NCBI GenBank assembly: GCA_016932015.1
Contig: JAFGDQ010000070.1
Coordinates: 62,001 to 126,000, forward strand
Source: Spirochaetota bacterium
Lineage (GTDB): Bacteria > Spirochaetota > UBA4802 > JAFGDQ01
DNA: 64,000 nt
Reading direction: 5' to 3'
Both the position numbers and the translations under genes were made by a program. Below the pieces are notes generated by a model. That model searched no databases and was not told where the DNA came from. It saw only the letters and a program-made list of their open reading frames with translations. Of the stretch, positions 1 through 9,035 are shown piece after piece. The stretch's first letter is position 1. Every line of letters begins with the position of its first letter.

Positions 1-1832
1 AAGGAATCCGCCTTCCTCTTTCAACTTTTAAAACAATTAATTATTTTGAACCGAATCAGCCATTCGTTTCAAACAATATTTATAAAGACGAACGGCAGGA
101 TCCTGACAGTATTAAAATCCATAAACGATCCGGAATTGTAAGTCAGGCTTCCTTTCCTCTTATAGCCGGCAACGAATGGATCGGCTTTATCGCAATATTC
201 TCAAAAATCCAGGATTATTTTGATAATGATAAGCTACGCCTGTATCAGACAATTGCCGAACAGGGCTCCGGAGCATTGCATGCGGCAAGGCTGCGTGAAA
301 AAATCCGCGTGTCTCAGCAGCGTCTATTGCTGCTTGTACAGCAATCTCCACTAGCTGTTATTGAATGGGATAATAATTTCAGAATTGTATCATGGAATCC
401 CGCAGCTGAAAAAATCTTCGGTTATTCGGAGAAGGAGGCATTACGATTACACACCGACGGGCTGATAAGCGAAGAACATAAAAATATCATGGAAAATCAT
501 TTTCATAACCTATGCAAAATGAAAACAAGTTATTCAATTGAACTTGTAAATACAGGTAAAGACGGAAAAACAGTTATATGTGAATGGTTCAATTCACCGC
601 TTATTGATTCAGGCGGGAATATTATAGGCATCGCTTCCATTGTACAGGACATAACAGAACATAAACACGCGGAAAAAGAAAAAGAAAGGCTTGAATCCCA
701 GCTTCGTCAGGCTCAGAAGATGGAGGCGCTTGGAAACTTCGTAGGCGGAATAGCGCATGATTTCAATAATATTTTAAGTGTACTTGTTGGTTTTACCAAC
801 CTGCTTGACATGGAAATTGAACCCGACAGCCACCTTAAAACATACATAGAACAGATATTATCTTCTTCGGAAAAAGCTGTCAATTTGACAAAAAGCCTGC
901 TAGCTTTCGGCAGGAAGCAACCGGTTGTTCAAAAACCGCTTAACTTAAATAGTACGATCAGTGAAATTGAAAAGATACTGAAAAGATTAATAACTGAAGA
1001 TATCACTCTTACAATTCAACTGAATAAAAATGATATAATCATTAACGGCGACCAGGCACAGATAGACCAGATTCTGTTTAATCTTGCGACAAATGCTAGA
1101 GATGCAATGCCTGAAGGCGGTACTATATCAATTGCAACATCTATAACCGAAATTGATGATACCTGCGAAGAAAAGATCGGATACGGGAAACCGGGTAAAT
1201 ATGCGCTTATTGAATTTAGCGATACCGGCACAGGCATGGATGAAGACACCATTGAACAGATATTTGATCCGTTTTTTACGACGAAAGAAATCGGCAAAGG
1301 GACAGGTCTTGGGATGGCAACTGTATACGGTATTGTAAAAAAACACGGCGGGCATATTACTATTTCAAGCAAAAAAGGGTCAGGTTCCAGTTTCTATATT
1401 TATTTTCCTCTTTCAGACAATATCTTAAATTATTCCGGAATAGAGCCTGCAGAAATTGAATTCGGGAATGAGACAATTCTGTTAGCTGAAGATTTTGAGA
1501 GCGTACGAAAGATCACAAAAACAATGCTGACAAAATATGGATATCACGTCATTGAAGCTGTAGACGGTGAGGATGCGATTAATAAATTTAATAAATATAA
1601 AAATATTGACCTCGCTATTCTAGATTCAGTAATGCCTAAAAAAAACGGAAGGGAAGCATACGAGGAAATAAAAAAAATAAACCCGGAAATCAAAGTACTT
1701 TTCTGCAGCGGATACACTCATGATATTATTCTCTCAAAAGGCATCGAAGAAAAAAAATTCGACTTTATTTCCAAGCCTCTGTCAATGCGTGATCTGCTGT
1801 CGAAAGTCAGGGAAATACTGGACAGACGTTGA
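1..1832 (+). CDS. Hybrid sensor histidine kinase, GAF-PAS-HisKA-HATPase-REC (5' truncated by window)
   Basis: The ORF track starts this at a TTG at 276, but the same frame is open back to base 3, so the gene begins outside the window. The extra 91 codons read as the C-terminal half of a GAF domain (FPLIAGNEWIGFIAIFS). Numbering from the TTG, a PAS domain spans about residues 15-130, and a HisKA helix carries the phospho-acceptor His at about 161 (IAHDFNN). The ATPase domain follows with N, G1, F and G2 boxes (NLATNARDAM, DTGTGMD, FDPFFTTK, GKGTGLGM). A receiver domain ends the protein, with its phospho-Asp in AILDSVMP and the conserved Lys in SKPLS. It is a cytoplasmic-looking hybrid kinase in the part seen. 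The signal is unknown, and no partner regulator lies next to it. Confidence 0.93.
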   Translation, partial: GIRLPLSTFKTINYFEPNQPFVSNNIYKDERQDPDSIKIHKRSGIVSQASFPLIAGNEWIGFIAIFSKIQDYFDNDKLRLYQTIAEQGSGALHAARLREKIRVSQQRLLLLVQQSPLAVIEWDNNFRIVSWNPAAEKIFGYSEKEALRLHTDGLISEEHKNIMENHFHNLCKMKTSYSIELVNTGKDGKTVICEWFNSPLIDSGGNIIGIASIVQDITEHKHAEKEKERLESQLRQAQKMEALGNFVGGIAHDFNNILSVLVGFTNLLDMEIEPDSHLKTYIEQILSSSEKAVNLTKSLLAFGRKQPVVQKPLNLNSTISEIEKILKRLITEDITLTIQLNKNDIIINGDQAQIDQILFNLATNARDAMPEGGTISIATSITEIDDTCEEKIGYGKPGKYALIEFSDTGTGMDEDTIEQIFDPFFTTKEIGKGTGLGMATVYGIVKKHGGHITISSKKGSGSSFYIYFPLSDNILNYSGIEPAEIEFGNETILLAEDFESVRKITKTMLTKYGYHVIEAVDGEDAINKFNKYKNIDLAILDSVMPKKNGREAYEEIKKINPEIKVLFCSGYTHDIILSKGIEEKKFDFISKPLSMRDLLSKVREILDRR

Positions 1833-1857
1833 CATACCTCCTGACATATAAAAAGAC

Positions 1858-1885
1858 GATCCCGTAATTTATCAACACCGGGATC
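1858..1885. terminator. Possible bidirectional terminator hairpin
   Basis: GATCCCG at 1858-1864 pairs with CGGGATC at 1879-1885 across a 14-base loop. It lies between the 3' ends of two convergent genes. There is no clear T-run on either side, so termination is inferred from position and dyad only. Confidence 0.35.
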
Positions 1886-1926
1886 ATCATTCAAATAACA
1901 TCTAAAAAAATATTGAATATAATATT

Positions 1927-2955
1927 TCAGGATATCATATTCCATAGAGACTGCCTGTAATAGTAATCTTCAACCGTTTTACAAAACATATCAACATTAT
2001 CAAGATCAACATTCGGCGGAATATCACAGCCGGAGGAAATTACAAAGTTATTATACTTACTGCAGGCCCTCAACAATTTCAGTGTTTCCAGCCTGACATA
2101 TTCAGTGGAATTGGTGTTAAATACATGCGCGGGGCTGATATTTCCCATAATCAGATAATTTCTCGGCAATCTCTCGAGCATGTCAATCATATCCACTGAT
2201 TCTCCAAAATGGTACGCAAAGCATCCCGTATCTCCAATCTCATCCACAAGCTTGGAAACCGCGCTTCCGCAGTTATGGTAAATAAAAAGAAAATGTTTAT
2301 CCTGCAGTGTGTCCACAATTTCGCGAACATATTCCGTGGAAAAATTTTTCATAAGGTCCGGAGACAGTAAGCCGGCAAGCGGTTCCGCAAGAATTACTCC
2401 ATCGGCACCCGCATTTTTTAATCCGTTTACATATGCTATGATAAAATCGGTGGTCTTACGAATAACTTTATGCACCATTTCAGGTTCCTCATAACAAAGA
2501 AGCATAATATCATTTACATTCATAAGACGCCCTGCAAGTGAGTAAGGCCCTATACATTCAGCGAAAACCGGCCTGTCATGAATCAGCATCTTGGCTTTTC
2601 TGACTGTCTCAACATTGACCCCTGTTCTTCCTGCTCCAACTTCAGGGACCTGTAATGATTCTGCCGCTTCCTCATCATGTACCAGTCTGCCTATAATTGT
2701 AGGAACATCATCAGCACTATATACGGTGTGTGCTCCGAAAGCCTCTGCTTCAACAGACAAGTCCATATAAGTCATGGCTGCCGGCATTTTATATTTGTCA
2801 GCTATAAGTCTCATGCCGATTGCCATATGATTGCTATCCGCGACAAGTTCCCTGACAGTTACGAAAATATACTGAACAGCCGGGAATGCCAATATCGGCA
2901 GGGCCATTTTTTTTTCTGTATAAATAACCTGCTCCATCCAGTTGAACATATTCAT
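1927..2955 (-). CDS. Uroporphyrinogen decarboxylase (URO-D) family protein, corrinoid methyltransferase-like
   Basis: A 342-residue protein of the URO-D/MtaA/CmuA superfamily. An HNCG motif near residue 230 and an SGCDIPP motif near residue 310 resemble the His-x-Cys...Cys zinc site of MtaA-type methylcobamide:thiol methyltransferases, which points away from true haem-pathway HemE. Established members move methyl groups between cobalamin proteins and thiols. The substrate here cannot be read. No corrinoid-binding protein gene is adjacent. It is divergent from the cupin and SDR genes that follow, so a shared pathway is an inference from position. Confidence 0.8.
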   Translation of the reverse strand: MNMFNWMEQVIYTEKKMALPILAFPAVQYIFVTVRELVADSNHMAIGMRLIADKYKMPAAMTYMDLSVEAEAFGAHTVYSADDVPTIIGRLVHDEEAAESLQVPEVGAGRTGVNVETVRKAKMLIHDRPVFAECIGPYSLAGRLMNVNDIMLLCYEEPEMVHKVIRKTTDFIIAYVNGLKNAGADGVILAEPLAGLLSPDLMKNFSTEYVREIVDTLQDKHFLFIYHNCGSAVSKLVDEIGDTGCFAYHFGESVDMIDMLERLPRNYLIMGNISPAHVFNTNSTEYVRLETLKLLRACSKYNNFVISSGCDIPPNVDLDNVDMFCKTVEDYYYRQSLWNMIS

Positions 2956-3359
2956 AATGTATTTCTCCGGTTAATATATAAATTCCATTTAACGAATTCG
3001 ATAAATTAGCATCAAAAGTCAAACAGAATTCGGGAAAACAGTTTAAAAGATTATATAACAATTCAACTGGTTATTCAAACCTAAAATTGAATAAAATAAA
3101 ATCCTTCAAAAAAATGAAAAAACCTGAATTCAGGAAATGCATCATAAACACAATAGACAAAATCAGGATTAATGAATAAAATTACAAAAATAGCTTGAAT
3201 AATATGTATGCTACGGGATTATTACTAAATAGTTTTTAATTACTGTTAAGTAATTTCTTTATGATAAAAGGGCCTGAAATGGCCGGAAAGTTAGAGAGTA
3301 AAATTGCTTTCGTATTAAACGGAAGGTTAAAATTTTAATAAATATAAAGGAGATCAAAG
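2956..3359. promoter_or_regulatory. Divergent intergenic region with a candidate operator
   Basis: About 400 non-coding, very AT-rich bases between divergent genes. AATTACT at 3238-3244 and AGTAATT at 3249-3255 form a perfect 7-bp dyad around a GTTA spacer, about 105 bases before the cupin start. An AAGGAG-like ribosome site lies just before 3360. No clear -35/-10 pair and no riboswitch core could be identified by eye. Confidence 0.3.
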
Positions 3360-3785
3360 ATGAGTGAAACAAAATATGGGAAATATATATTAACTGATTT
3401 AAATAATGTTCCTGATGAGCTGGGCACACGCGTATACTGCCTGAGCGGTGATGTAATCAAAGGAGCTCCCTATGTGGACTGCGCATGGTTTTGGCCTCAG
3501 CCTAAGGAAGTTGTTATTGTGGATAAAGGTCACACTCATGATTTCGGTGAAGTAGTTACTTTCTTCGGCTCAAATCCGGATGATCCAACAGACCTTTGCG
3601 GCGAAATTGAATTCGGCATTGGAGACGAAACACACATTATAACAAAAAGCTGTATAATCTTTGTCCCTGCAGGAATTCAGCATTGTCCGCTTATCATAAA
3701 AAGACTCGAGAGACCTGTATTCCATTTTGCGACTGCTACAGACCCGAATTACAAAGGACCGCATGAAATGGAGCAGAATTCCTAA
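3360..3785 (+). CDS. Single-domain cupin protein
   Basis: A 141-residue protein with one cupin barrel. Motif 1 reads HTHDFGE, matching the HxHxxxE metal-binding pattern, and motif 2 reads PAGIQHCPL, matching PxGxxH, so all four usual metal ligands are present. It is homologous to both halves of the 310-residue protein at 4771-5703, as shown by shared phrases such as EIEFGIGDE, and PxGxxHxPL. A strong AAGGAG ribosome site supports the start. It precedes an SDR gene by about 50 bases, suggesting one transcript. Its substrate is unknown. Cupins of this size can be dioxygenases, isomerases or sensors, and an oxygen-independent role is more likely if the host is anaerobic. Confidence 0.8.
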   Translation: MSETKYGKYILTDLNNVPDELGTRVYCLSGDVIKGAPYVDCAWFWPQPKEVVIVDKGHTHDFGEVVTFFGSNPDDPTDLCGEIEFGIGDETHIITKSCIIFVPAGIQHCPLIIKRLERPVFHFATATDPNYKGPHEMEQNS

Positions 3786-3836
3786 GCCTTTTCCGTTTTT
3801 GTCATAAGACAAAGTCAGAAAACAAGGAAACATAAT

Positions 3837-4655
3837 ATGATGCTTAAAGGAAAAATGGCAATTATTACCGGAGGAGGAACCGGGATAGGAGCTGCTACCA
3901 CAAGGCGTTTTATAGCCGAAGGCGCAAAAGTATGCATTGCCGGCAGACGCGAAAATGTTCTTCAAGAGCTGGTAAAATCTCTGCCTTCAGATACCGGCGT
4001 AATGTGCAAAGGCGATGTATCAGAGCCTCGTGATATTGAGCGTATAATCAGGACAGCACTCGATTTCGGAGGCAGGATCGACATACTTGTAAACAATGCC
4101 GGAATGGGTACAGGAGGTTCCGTAACAGATGCCGACCTTGATGAATGGCGAAAGACGCTTGAAGTTAATCTGATAGGCCCGTTTTTGCTTATGAGAGGTG
4201 CAATCCCACACATGAAAAAAAACGGGGGAGGATCAATTGTAAACATTTCTTCACTCGCTTCTTTACGCGGAATAGGGGGGCTGTCAGCATACTGTACATC
4301 AAAAGCAGGTCTTAACATGATGACTCAGCAGGCGGCAATCGATTTCGGCGAAGATAAAATCAGATGCAACGCGATTTGTCCCGGATTCGTTTTTTCGGAA
4401 ATGGTTGAAAAAGGTTACGGACAAATGGCAAAAGACCTGAATACCGATCTGAACACATTGATGGATAAAGTATTCAGGGAAATACCTTCAAGACATCCTG
4501 CACAGCCGGAAGAGGTGGCAGGCATTTGCGCTTTTCTGGCAAGCGATGATGCGTCATATATAACAGGAACAGTTATCCCGGTTGACGGAGGACTGGCTGT
4601 TATGGACCCATTCCCGTTCTGCGTTAAAAATGCGACTCTGGAGATGGGCAAATAA
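3837..4655 (+). CDS. Short-chain dehydrogenase/reductase (SDR)
   Basis: A 272-residue classical SDR. The nucleotide-binding TGGGTGIG lies near residue 11, NNAG near 90, and the catalytic Ser with YCTSK near 140-157. The C-terminus carries the family's ITGTVIPVDGG. Two ATG codons sit in tandem (3837 and 3840), and an AAGGAAA site favours the first. SDRs of this form are NAD(P)H-dependent alcohol or keto reductases. It is flanked on both sides by homologous cupin genes, so it probably oxidises or reduces the compound those cupins bind. The substrate is not predictable from sequence. Confidence 0.9.
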   Translation: MMLKGKMAIITGGGTGIGAATTRRFIAEGAKVCIAGRRENVLQELVKSLPSDTGVMCKGDVSEPRDIERIIRTALDFGGRIDILVNNAGMGTGGSVTDADLDEWRKTLEVNLIGPFLLMRGAIPHMKKNGGGSIVNISSLASLRGIGGLSAYCTSKAGLNMMTQQAAIDFGEDKIRCNAICPGFVFSEMVEKGYGQMAKDLNTDLNTLMDKVFREIPSRHPAQPEEVAGICAFLASDDASYITGTVIPVDGGLAVMDPFPFCVKNATLEMGK

Positions 4656-4770
4656 ATCACTGCAGCTGTTTTCTTTGATAAGAAAACAAACTGCAGTTTA
4701 ATATTCCACAGTTTCATTTAACAATTTAACAGGTTAAAAGCAAACTTTTTCTTAAACAGGAGAATTAAAG

Positions 4771-5703
4771 ATGTCTACTGAAAATTATGAAAAGTATCTT
4801 GTAAAGAAGCCAATCAGGCAAACCAAGCCTGACAGCAATGCTCAAAACAGAACCAATCCTCCGCTTATTTACTTAAGCGAAGAACAGGTTCCGGGAGTTA
4901 AATTCAATATCGAATTCGGCTGGGTATGGGGCATGCCCGGAACAACCCGTTATCCGGAAGAGCAGGTCGGAGAGTATGATGAAATCATACTTAATATCGG
5001 AGGAGACTACAGTAATCCGAACGACCTTGGAGCTGATATAGAATTTACTCTCGGAGGGCAGGTACTCAGCACCGGAAAAACAGGATCAATTTTTATTCCT
5101 AAAGGAGTAAAACACGGACCGCTTGTTTATAAAAATTACCGCCATCCTCATGTAAGAATCTCGATTCTGCTCGGAACCGGTGATAGAAAACCCAAAAAAG
5201 CGGCATCCCCGGATCATGTAAACGATACCGGCATAGATTATGAAAAGTATCTTGTTAAAGAACCCGTCTATGAATGTGTCGCAGGAACCGTTGTTAAAAA
5301 CCGGCAGGAACCGGCTTCCATGACTTTTATGAACAGGAACCTTGTTGCTGACTGCAATATTTACATTGAAGGCGGCTGGGTATTTGGCATGCCTGAGCCG
5401 AATCCGCATATTTTCGACCATTTACACCGTGAATACGAAGAGCTGGTACTTCATTTCGGCACCGATTATAAAAACCCTGAAGAGCTTGGCGGGGTAATTG
5501 ATTTTTATGTCGGCGGACAGCCTCTTACTCTTGATAAAACAGCAATGGTGTATGTGCCTGTAGGCATTGAGCACGGACCGCTCATCTGGAAAGACTACAA
5601 ATTCCCGCATCTGGAAATGGCAATGATACCAGGTGCAACTTCTCTGATTGAAGCAGACCCGGGCGGACATCAGGAAAAAATGTCAAAAGAAGGAAAAAAC
5701 TGA
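4771..5703 (+). CDS. Tandem bicupin protein with one degenerate domain
   Basis: A 310-residue protein made of two homologous cupin domains, each opening with a near-identical YEKYLVK phrase (about residues 6-12 and 156-162). The C-terminal domain keeps a full HLHREYE metal motif and a PVGIEHGPL second motif. The N-terminal domain keeps PKGVKHGPL but has lost the HxH pair (YPEEQVGEYDE), so only one half is likely to hold metal. Each half resembles the single cupin at 3360-3785, which implies duplication and fusion. The start has a good AGGAGA site. It probably shares a transcript with the SDR 115 bases upstream. Function unknown. Confidence 0.8.
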   Translation: MSTENYEKYLVKKPIRQTKPDSNAQNRTNPPLIYLSEEQVPGVKFNIEFGWVWGMPGTTRYPEEQVGEYDEIILNIGGDYSNPNDLGADIEFTLGGQVLSTGKTGSIFIPKGVKHGPLVYKNYRHPHVRISILLGTGDRKPKKAASPDHVNDTGIDYEKYLVKEPVYECVAGTVVKNRQEPASMTFMNRNLVADCNIYIEGGWVFGMPEPNPHIFDHLHREYEELVLHFGTDYKNPEELGGVIDFYVGGQPLTLDKTAMVYVPVGIEHGPLIWKDYKFPHLEMAMIPGATSLIEADPGGHQEKMSKEGKN

Positions 5704-5839
5704 TTAATTGAAAAGGACGAAAGCATTTACTGGTATATTTTACTGCCGTTTTAATCGGTTTTATCGGTTAAAACTTTAACTGTAAATATTTTTCGTAAAT
5801 AAACCGTAATTATTCTTCTTTTATTCCGGCAAACACGCA

Positions 5840-5880
5840 CCGCTGATAAATTGAATTCTGACAGAAAAAAATATCAGCGG
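5840..5880. terminator. Inverted repeat between convergent genes, possible terminator
   Basis: CCGCTGATA at 5840-5848 and TATCAGCGG at 5872-5880 form a perfect 9-bp stem with a 23-base loop, between the converging bicupin and metallo-hydrolase genes. No T-run follows on either strand. A weaker dyad, GTTTTAA/TTAAAAC at 5748-5774, precedes it. Confidence 0.4.
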
Positions 5881-5906
5881 CACAAAAGCCGGATAAGCTT
5901 ACAAGA

Positions 5907-6758
5907 TTAATCTTCCCGCCAGTTCCAGTCTCTGTTTCCTTTAAATACATTTGCATTCATTTCATTGCTGAGCGCCATAAGATTTGCATCAGAAAAATAT
6001 TCATTCATCTTATAATAAAATTCTCCGACACTGTCCGTACTTGCCAGAACTTCTTCCGTTTTAATAAGATAGTCTTTTGTAAAATCCAGCGCACTTCTGT
6101 CAAACTGCATTCCAGGTTTCTGATGCCCGGGAATTATAACCTCAGCTCCCATCTTCTGTATTTTATCTATCTCATTCACCCACTGCCTGCGTTCCTCTGC
6201 TGTCACTTCACATGTAAAAGGATGAGCCTGATTAAAAAGGACATCACTGGCATAAAGGGTTTTAATTGACGGAATCCATACCATTGAATTGTATCTCATG
6301 TCCCCCATAACTTTAGGAATAATTTCAAGTTTATGACCCTCAAGATCAATAAAATTTTCTTTCAAAGCCTCGACATTTGCCTCCTTTCTGCAGACATTGT
6401 GCGAACCGATAATATTTTCCCAGTGTTCGATCTTGCCGAAGAACTGCCTGTTTATCATGTCGGCATCTTCGGGAAGTGCCACGACACGGGCTTTTGGAAA
6501 AACTTCGTGAATAGTCCCTACTCCGAAATAATGATCCGGGTGCGCATGAGTAATATAAATGTGGGTAAAATTCTTTCCGGTTTCAAGCATCTCGGTAATA
6601 ACCCGATGAGCGTTTGACAATGTCCACTGCGCATCAATGAGAATTGCGTCTTTTCCGCCCATTACAATTACTGAAGCTACTTCAAATCCGCTCTCATCAC
6701 TGAAAAACACTCTGGTCTTTAATGTTTCCTGGCTGTTAGCTGTAATTCTTACTTCCAT
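5907..6758 (-). CDS. MBL-fold metallo-hydrolase
   Basis: A metallo-beta-lactamase-fold protein with the HAHPDHYFG zinc motif (HxHxDH), a later ASDVLF aspartate and a PGHQKPG histidine. The track ORF begins at 6857, but the codon at 6758 (MEVRITAN) is preceded by a strong AAGGGGGCAG ribosome site, whereas the longer start has none. I therefore take 283 residues. It resembles the broad glyoxalase II-like group. It has no signal peptide and is probably cytoplasmic. It converges on the cupin and SDR genes, and co-function with them is only a positional guess. Confidence 0.85.
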   Translation of the reverse strand: MEVRITANSQETLKTRVFFSDESGFEVASVIVMGGKDAILIDAQWTLSNAHRVITEMLETGKNFTHIYITHAHPDHYFGVGTIHEVFPKARVVALPEDADMINRQFFGKIEHWENIIGSHNVCRKEANVEALKENFIDLEGHKLEIIPKVMGDMRYNSMVWIPSIKTLYASDVLFNQAHPFTCEVTAEERRQWVNEIDKIQKMGAEVIIPGHQKPGMQFDRSALDFTKDYLIKTEEVLASTDSVGEFYYKMNEYFSDANLMALSNEMNANVFKGNRDWNWRED

Positions 6759-7076
6759 TAACTGCCCCCTTGTTGTTTTATTTAAAATACATTCTTTTAA
6801 AATTTCAGAAAAACTTTTTTCTGAATTATCTGCATTTTTGATCATCGGACGATTCAACTTTACCTAAAGAAAACAAAATGAATAATTATACAAAAAGTCA
6901 ATTGAAAATACTTATTATGATATCCAGATTCATAACCATCGCTGCAAATTATAGTCTGTTAAACTCTGATACGGTCAGGTAAACTATCAACTTATGATCA
7001 TGTTTTAATTTAATTGACTTTATTTTAAATCCTGAAAATTATTCTCCCGTACTTCATTTCCGCTATGGAGGCTTAA
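6759..7076. promoter_or_regulatory. Divergent intergenic region
   Basis: About 320 bases lie between the revised start of the metallo-hydrolase and the next gene on the other strand. The first 99 are an open extension of the metallo-hydrolase frame that I consider untranslated leader. The rest is AT-rich and should hold two divergent promoters, but I see no convincing promoter hexamers or structured RNA. Confidence 0.3.
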
Positions 7077-7592
7077 ATGCCGAAAGAATATAAACACGCG
7101 TTACTAATATCTACTGTTCTGACTATAGTTGCAGGCATTGGTGTTTTTACAGGAGTCTATTTCAAGTGGGCGCTTATTATTGCCATTGCAATGATCCCCG
7201 CGGTTGTTTATGAGATCTACAGAACAGAAGGATTTTTTTCAAAGATAGTCTCTTTTCTGTGTCTGTTTATAATACTTGCTGAAATTTTTGCAATAATTAC
7301 ACATTCAATGGTTGACCTGTCCAGAATTACAGGGAACCATTTTCAGTCAGTTTCATTTCTTCATGAAAAAACTCAGGCAGCTTTCATCGGTACTGTGTTA
7401 CTTATAATATTATGTCTTCTTCTTTTTAAACGGACAAGAGGATTTTATACACAATGGCTGTCAGTCTTAATACTTCTGTCGTCAATCGGACTGTTTTTTG
7501 CAAGTAATCCTGATTTTTCCAGCAGTATTGCCAATTCAGAGAATGCACGGGAAATCATTAAAAAAGAAATAAAAAATAATATTCCTGACTAA
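7077..7592 (+). CDS. Polytopic membrane protein of unknown function
   Basis: A 171-residue, very hydrophobic protein with about five predicted membrane segments (roughly residues 8-26, 29-46, 55-73, 101-116 and 124-142) and a short charged cytoplasmic-looking tail. I do not recognise a family. The start has a clear GGAGG site. It ends 15 bases before an AAA+ ATPase gene, so the two are almost certainly co-transcribed, and the protein could be the membrane partner or target of that ATPase. Confidence 0.75.
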   Translation: MPKEYKHALLISTVLTIVAGIGVFTGVYFKWALIIAIAMIPAVVYEIYRTEGFFSKIVSFLCLFIILAEIFAIITHSMVDLSRITGNHFQSVSFLHEKTQAAFIGTVLLIILCLLLFKRTRGFYTQWLSVLILLSSIGLFFASNPDFSSSIANSENAREIIKKEIKNNIPD

Positions 7593-7607
7593 TAAGCGGA
7601 GATATAC

Positions 7608-8879
7608 ATGGAGAACAATCAGTCTACAGACACCATTCCCTTTGACAGAATGAAGGAAAGCATTGAAAAAGAAGTCAATGCCTTAATTTCACAGAAAAAG
7701 AATGAAGCATTACTGCCTCCGGCAATCTCCTTTGAGCAGGGGAAAACCAGAATATCATTTTCACTTCCTTTTATTAATGATATACTGCTTATATCTTTTA
7801 TCTCAATTATAAAAGAACAGATCAGCAACATAAGAGTTCATCATTTTGAAAACGGTTACTATGCATTTCAGGCGCTTAACAGCAATCTTTTCAGGACTGA
7901 GAATATACTCGACAATATAAAAATTGAATTTTCCGGTATAACTACAAACTTTAAAGCTGAGATAAGCAAGAAAGGCAATCTTGCCCAGGACGAAATCAAT
8001 CTTGTGCTGAAACTCTACAAAGCCGCTTTTCTTGTAATCAAGGATGATCCGTATCAGAGGCTCAGCCAGGTAGGCGCCTCAGTAATCTCAGGCAGCGAAG
8101 GCCTTGACTGGTCATACATAGCAGGATACGAGGAAGTAAAAAGAAGCATAAAAGAAACCATAATTCTTCCTCTTAAAAATCCTGACATCTATGACTCAAT
8201 AGCAAAGCTGACACGCCAGTCTTTTGAATCAAACAGGCCGAAAGCAATTCTATTTGAAGGTTCGCCGGGTGTGGGCAAAACAACAGTCGCCAGAATAATC
8301 GCGTCAGAGATCAAAATACCGCTTGTTTATGTCCCGATTGAGTCCATCATGTCAAAATGGTACGGTCAGTCCTCACAGAACCTTGCCCAGATTTTTGACG
8401 CATGCGAAGACCTGGGAGGTGCCATTCTTTTCCTTGATGAGATAGATTCCCTGGCCGGATCCCGCAATGACGGGATGTTCGAGGCGACAAGACGGATACT
8501 TTCCGTACTGCTGAGGAGACTGGACGGTATCGATTCAGTAACAAATACAATTACAATCGGGGCAACAAACAGAAAATCTGATCTTGACCATGCGCTTATC
8601 AGCAGATTTGACCAGACAATACACTTTCCGCTTCCGAATGAAAAGGAGCGCGCAGCCATATTTTCCAATTATGCAAAACATTTAAATGAGGATGAGCTTA
8701 AAAGTATTGTAAAGATTTCCGGAAGCTTCTCAGGAAGGAACATTAAAGATATCTGCGAATTCGCTGAGAGAAGATGGGTCAGGAAACTTATTATTAAAAA
8801 CCTGGATCCGACACCTCCCCCGGTTGAATATTATAAACATGCAGTAAGAGCATGGATTGACAGCAACAAGGAAATATAA
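7608..8879 (+). CDS. AAA+ ATPase, Cdc48/spastin-like single-ring module
   Basis: A 423-residue protein with an unrecognised N-terminal domain (about residues 1-165) and one AAA domain. Walker A is GSPGVGKTT near 219, Walker B is ILFLDEIDS near 272, and the pore-loop region reads MSKWYGQS. Sensor and arginine-finger residues follow in ATNRKSDLDHALISRFD. The AAA part resembles the classical clade (FtsH, Cdc48, spastin) but has no protease domain and only one ring. Such proteins unfold or remodel other proteins. Its upstream neighbour is a membrane protein 15 bases away. Substrate unknown. Confidence 0.88.
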   Translation: MENNQSTDTIPFDRMKESIEKEVNALISQKKNEALLPPAISFEQGKTRISFSLPFINDILLISFISIIKEQISNIRVHHFENGYYAFQALNSNLFRTENILDNIKIEFSGITTNFKAEISKKGNLAQDEINLVLKLYKAAFLVIKDDPYQRLSQVGASVISGSEGLDWSYIAGYEEVKRSIKETIILPLKNPDIYDSIAKLTRQSFESNRPKAILFEGSPGVGKTTVARIIASEIKIPLVYVPIESIMSKWYGQSSQNLAQIFDACEDLGGAILFLDEIDSLAGSRNDGMFEATRRILSVLLRRLDGIDSVTNTITIGATNRKSDLDHALISRFDQTIHFPLPNEKERAAIFSNYAKHLNEDELKSIVKISGSFSGRNIKDICEFAERRWVRKLIIKNLDPTPPPVEYYKHAVRAWIDSNKEI

Positions 8880-9035
8880 GTTTTCTAATTTAAAACTCTC
8901 GTAATTCCAAACGGATTTTACATTAAAATTTCTACCCGGGAAAAATCCTCTTTACAGGATAATACAAATATTGGAAAAAAATTCATCGGACTTTTCCTGA
9001 AATTCGACCAGGCTATTTACCAGGAAACTCAAGCT

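Noticed and set aside
2956-3359. Possible cobalamin riboswitch near the URO-D-like gene
   Set aside because: No B12-box-like sequence or multi-stem structure was found.
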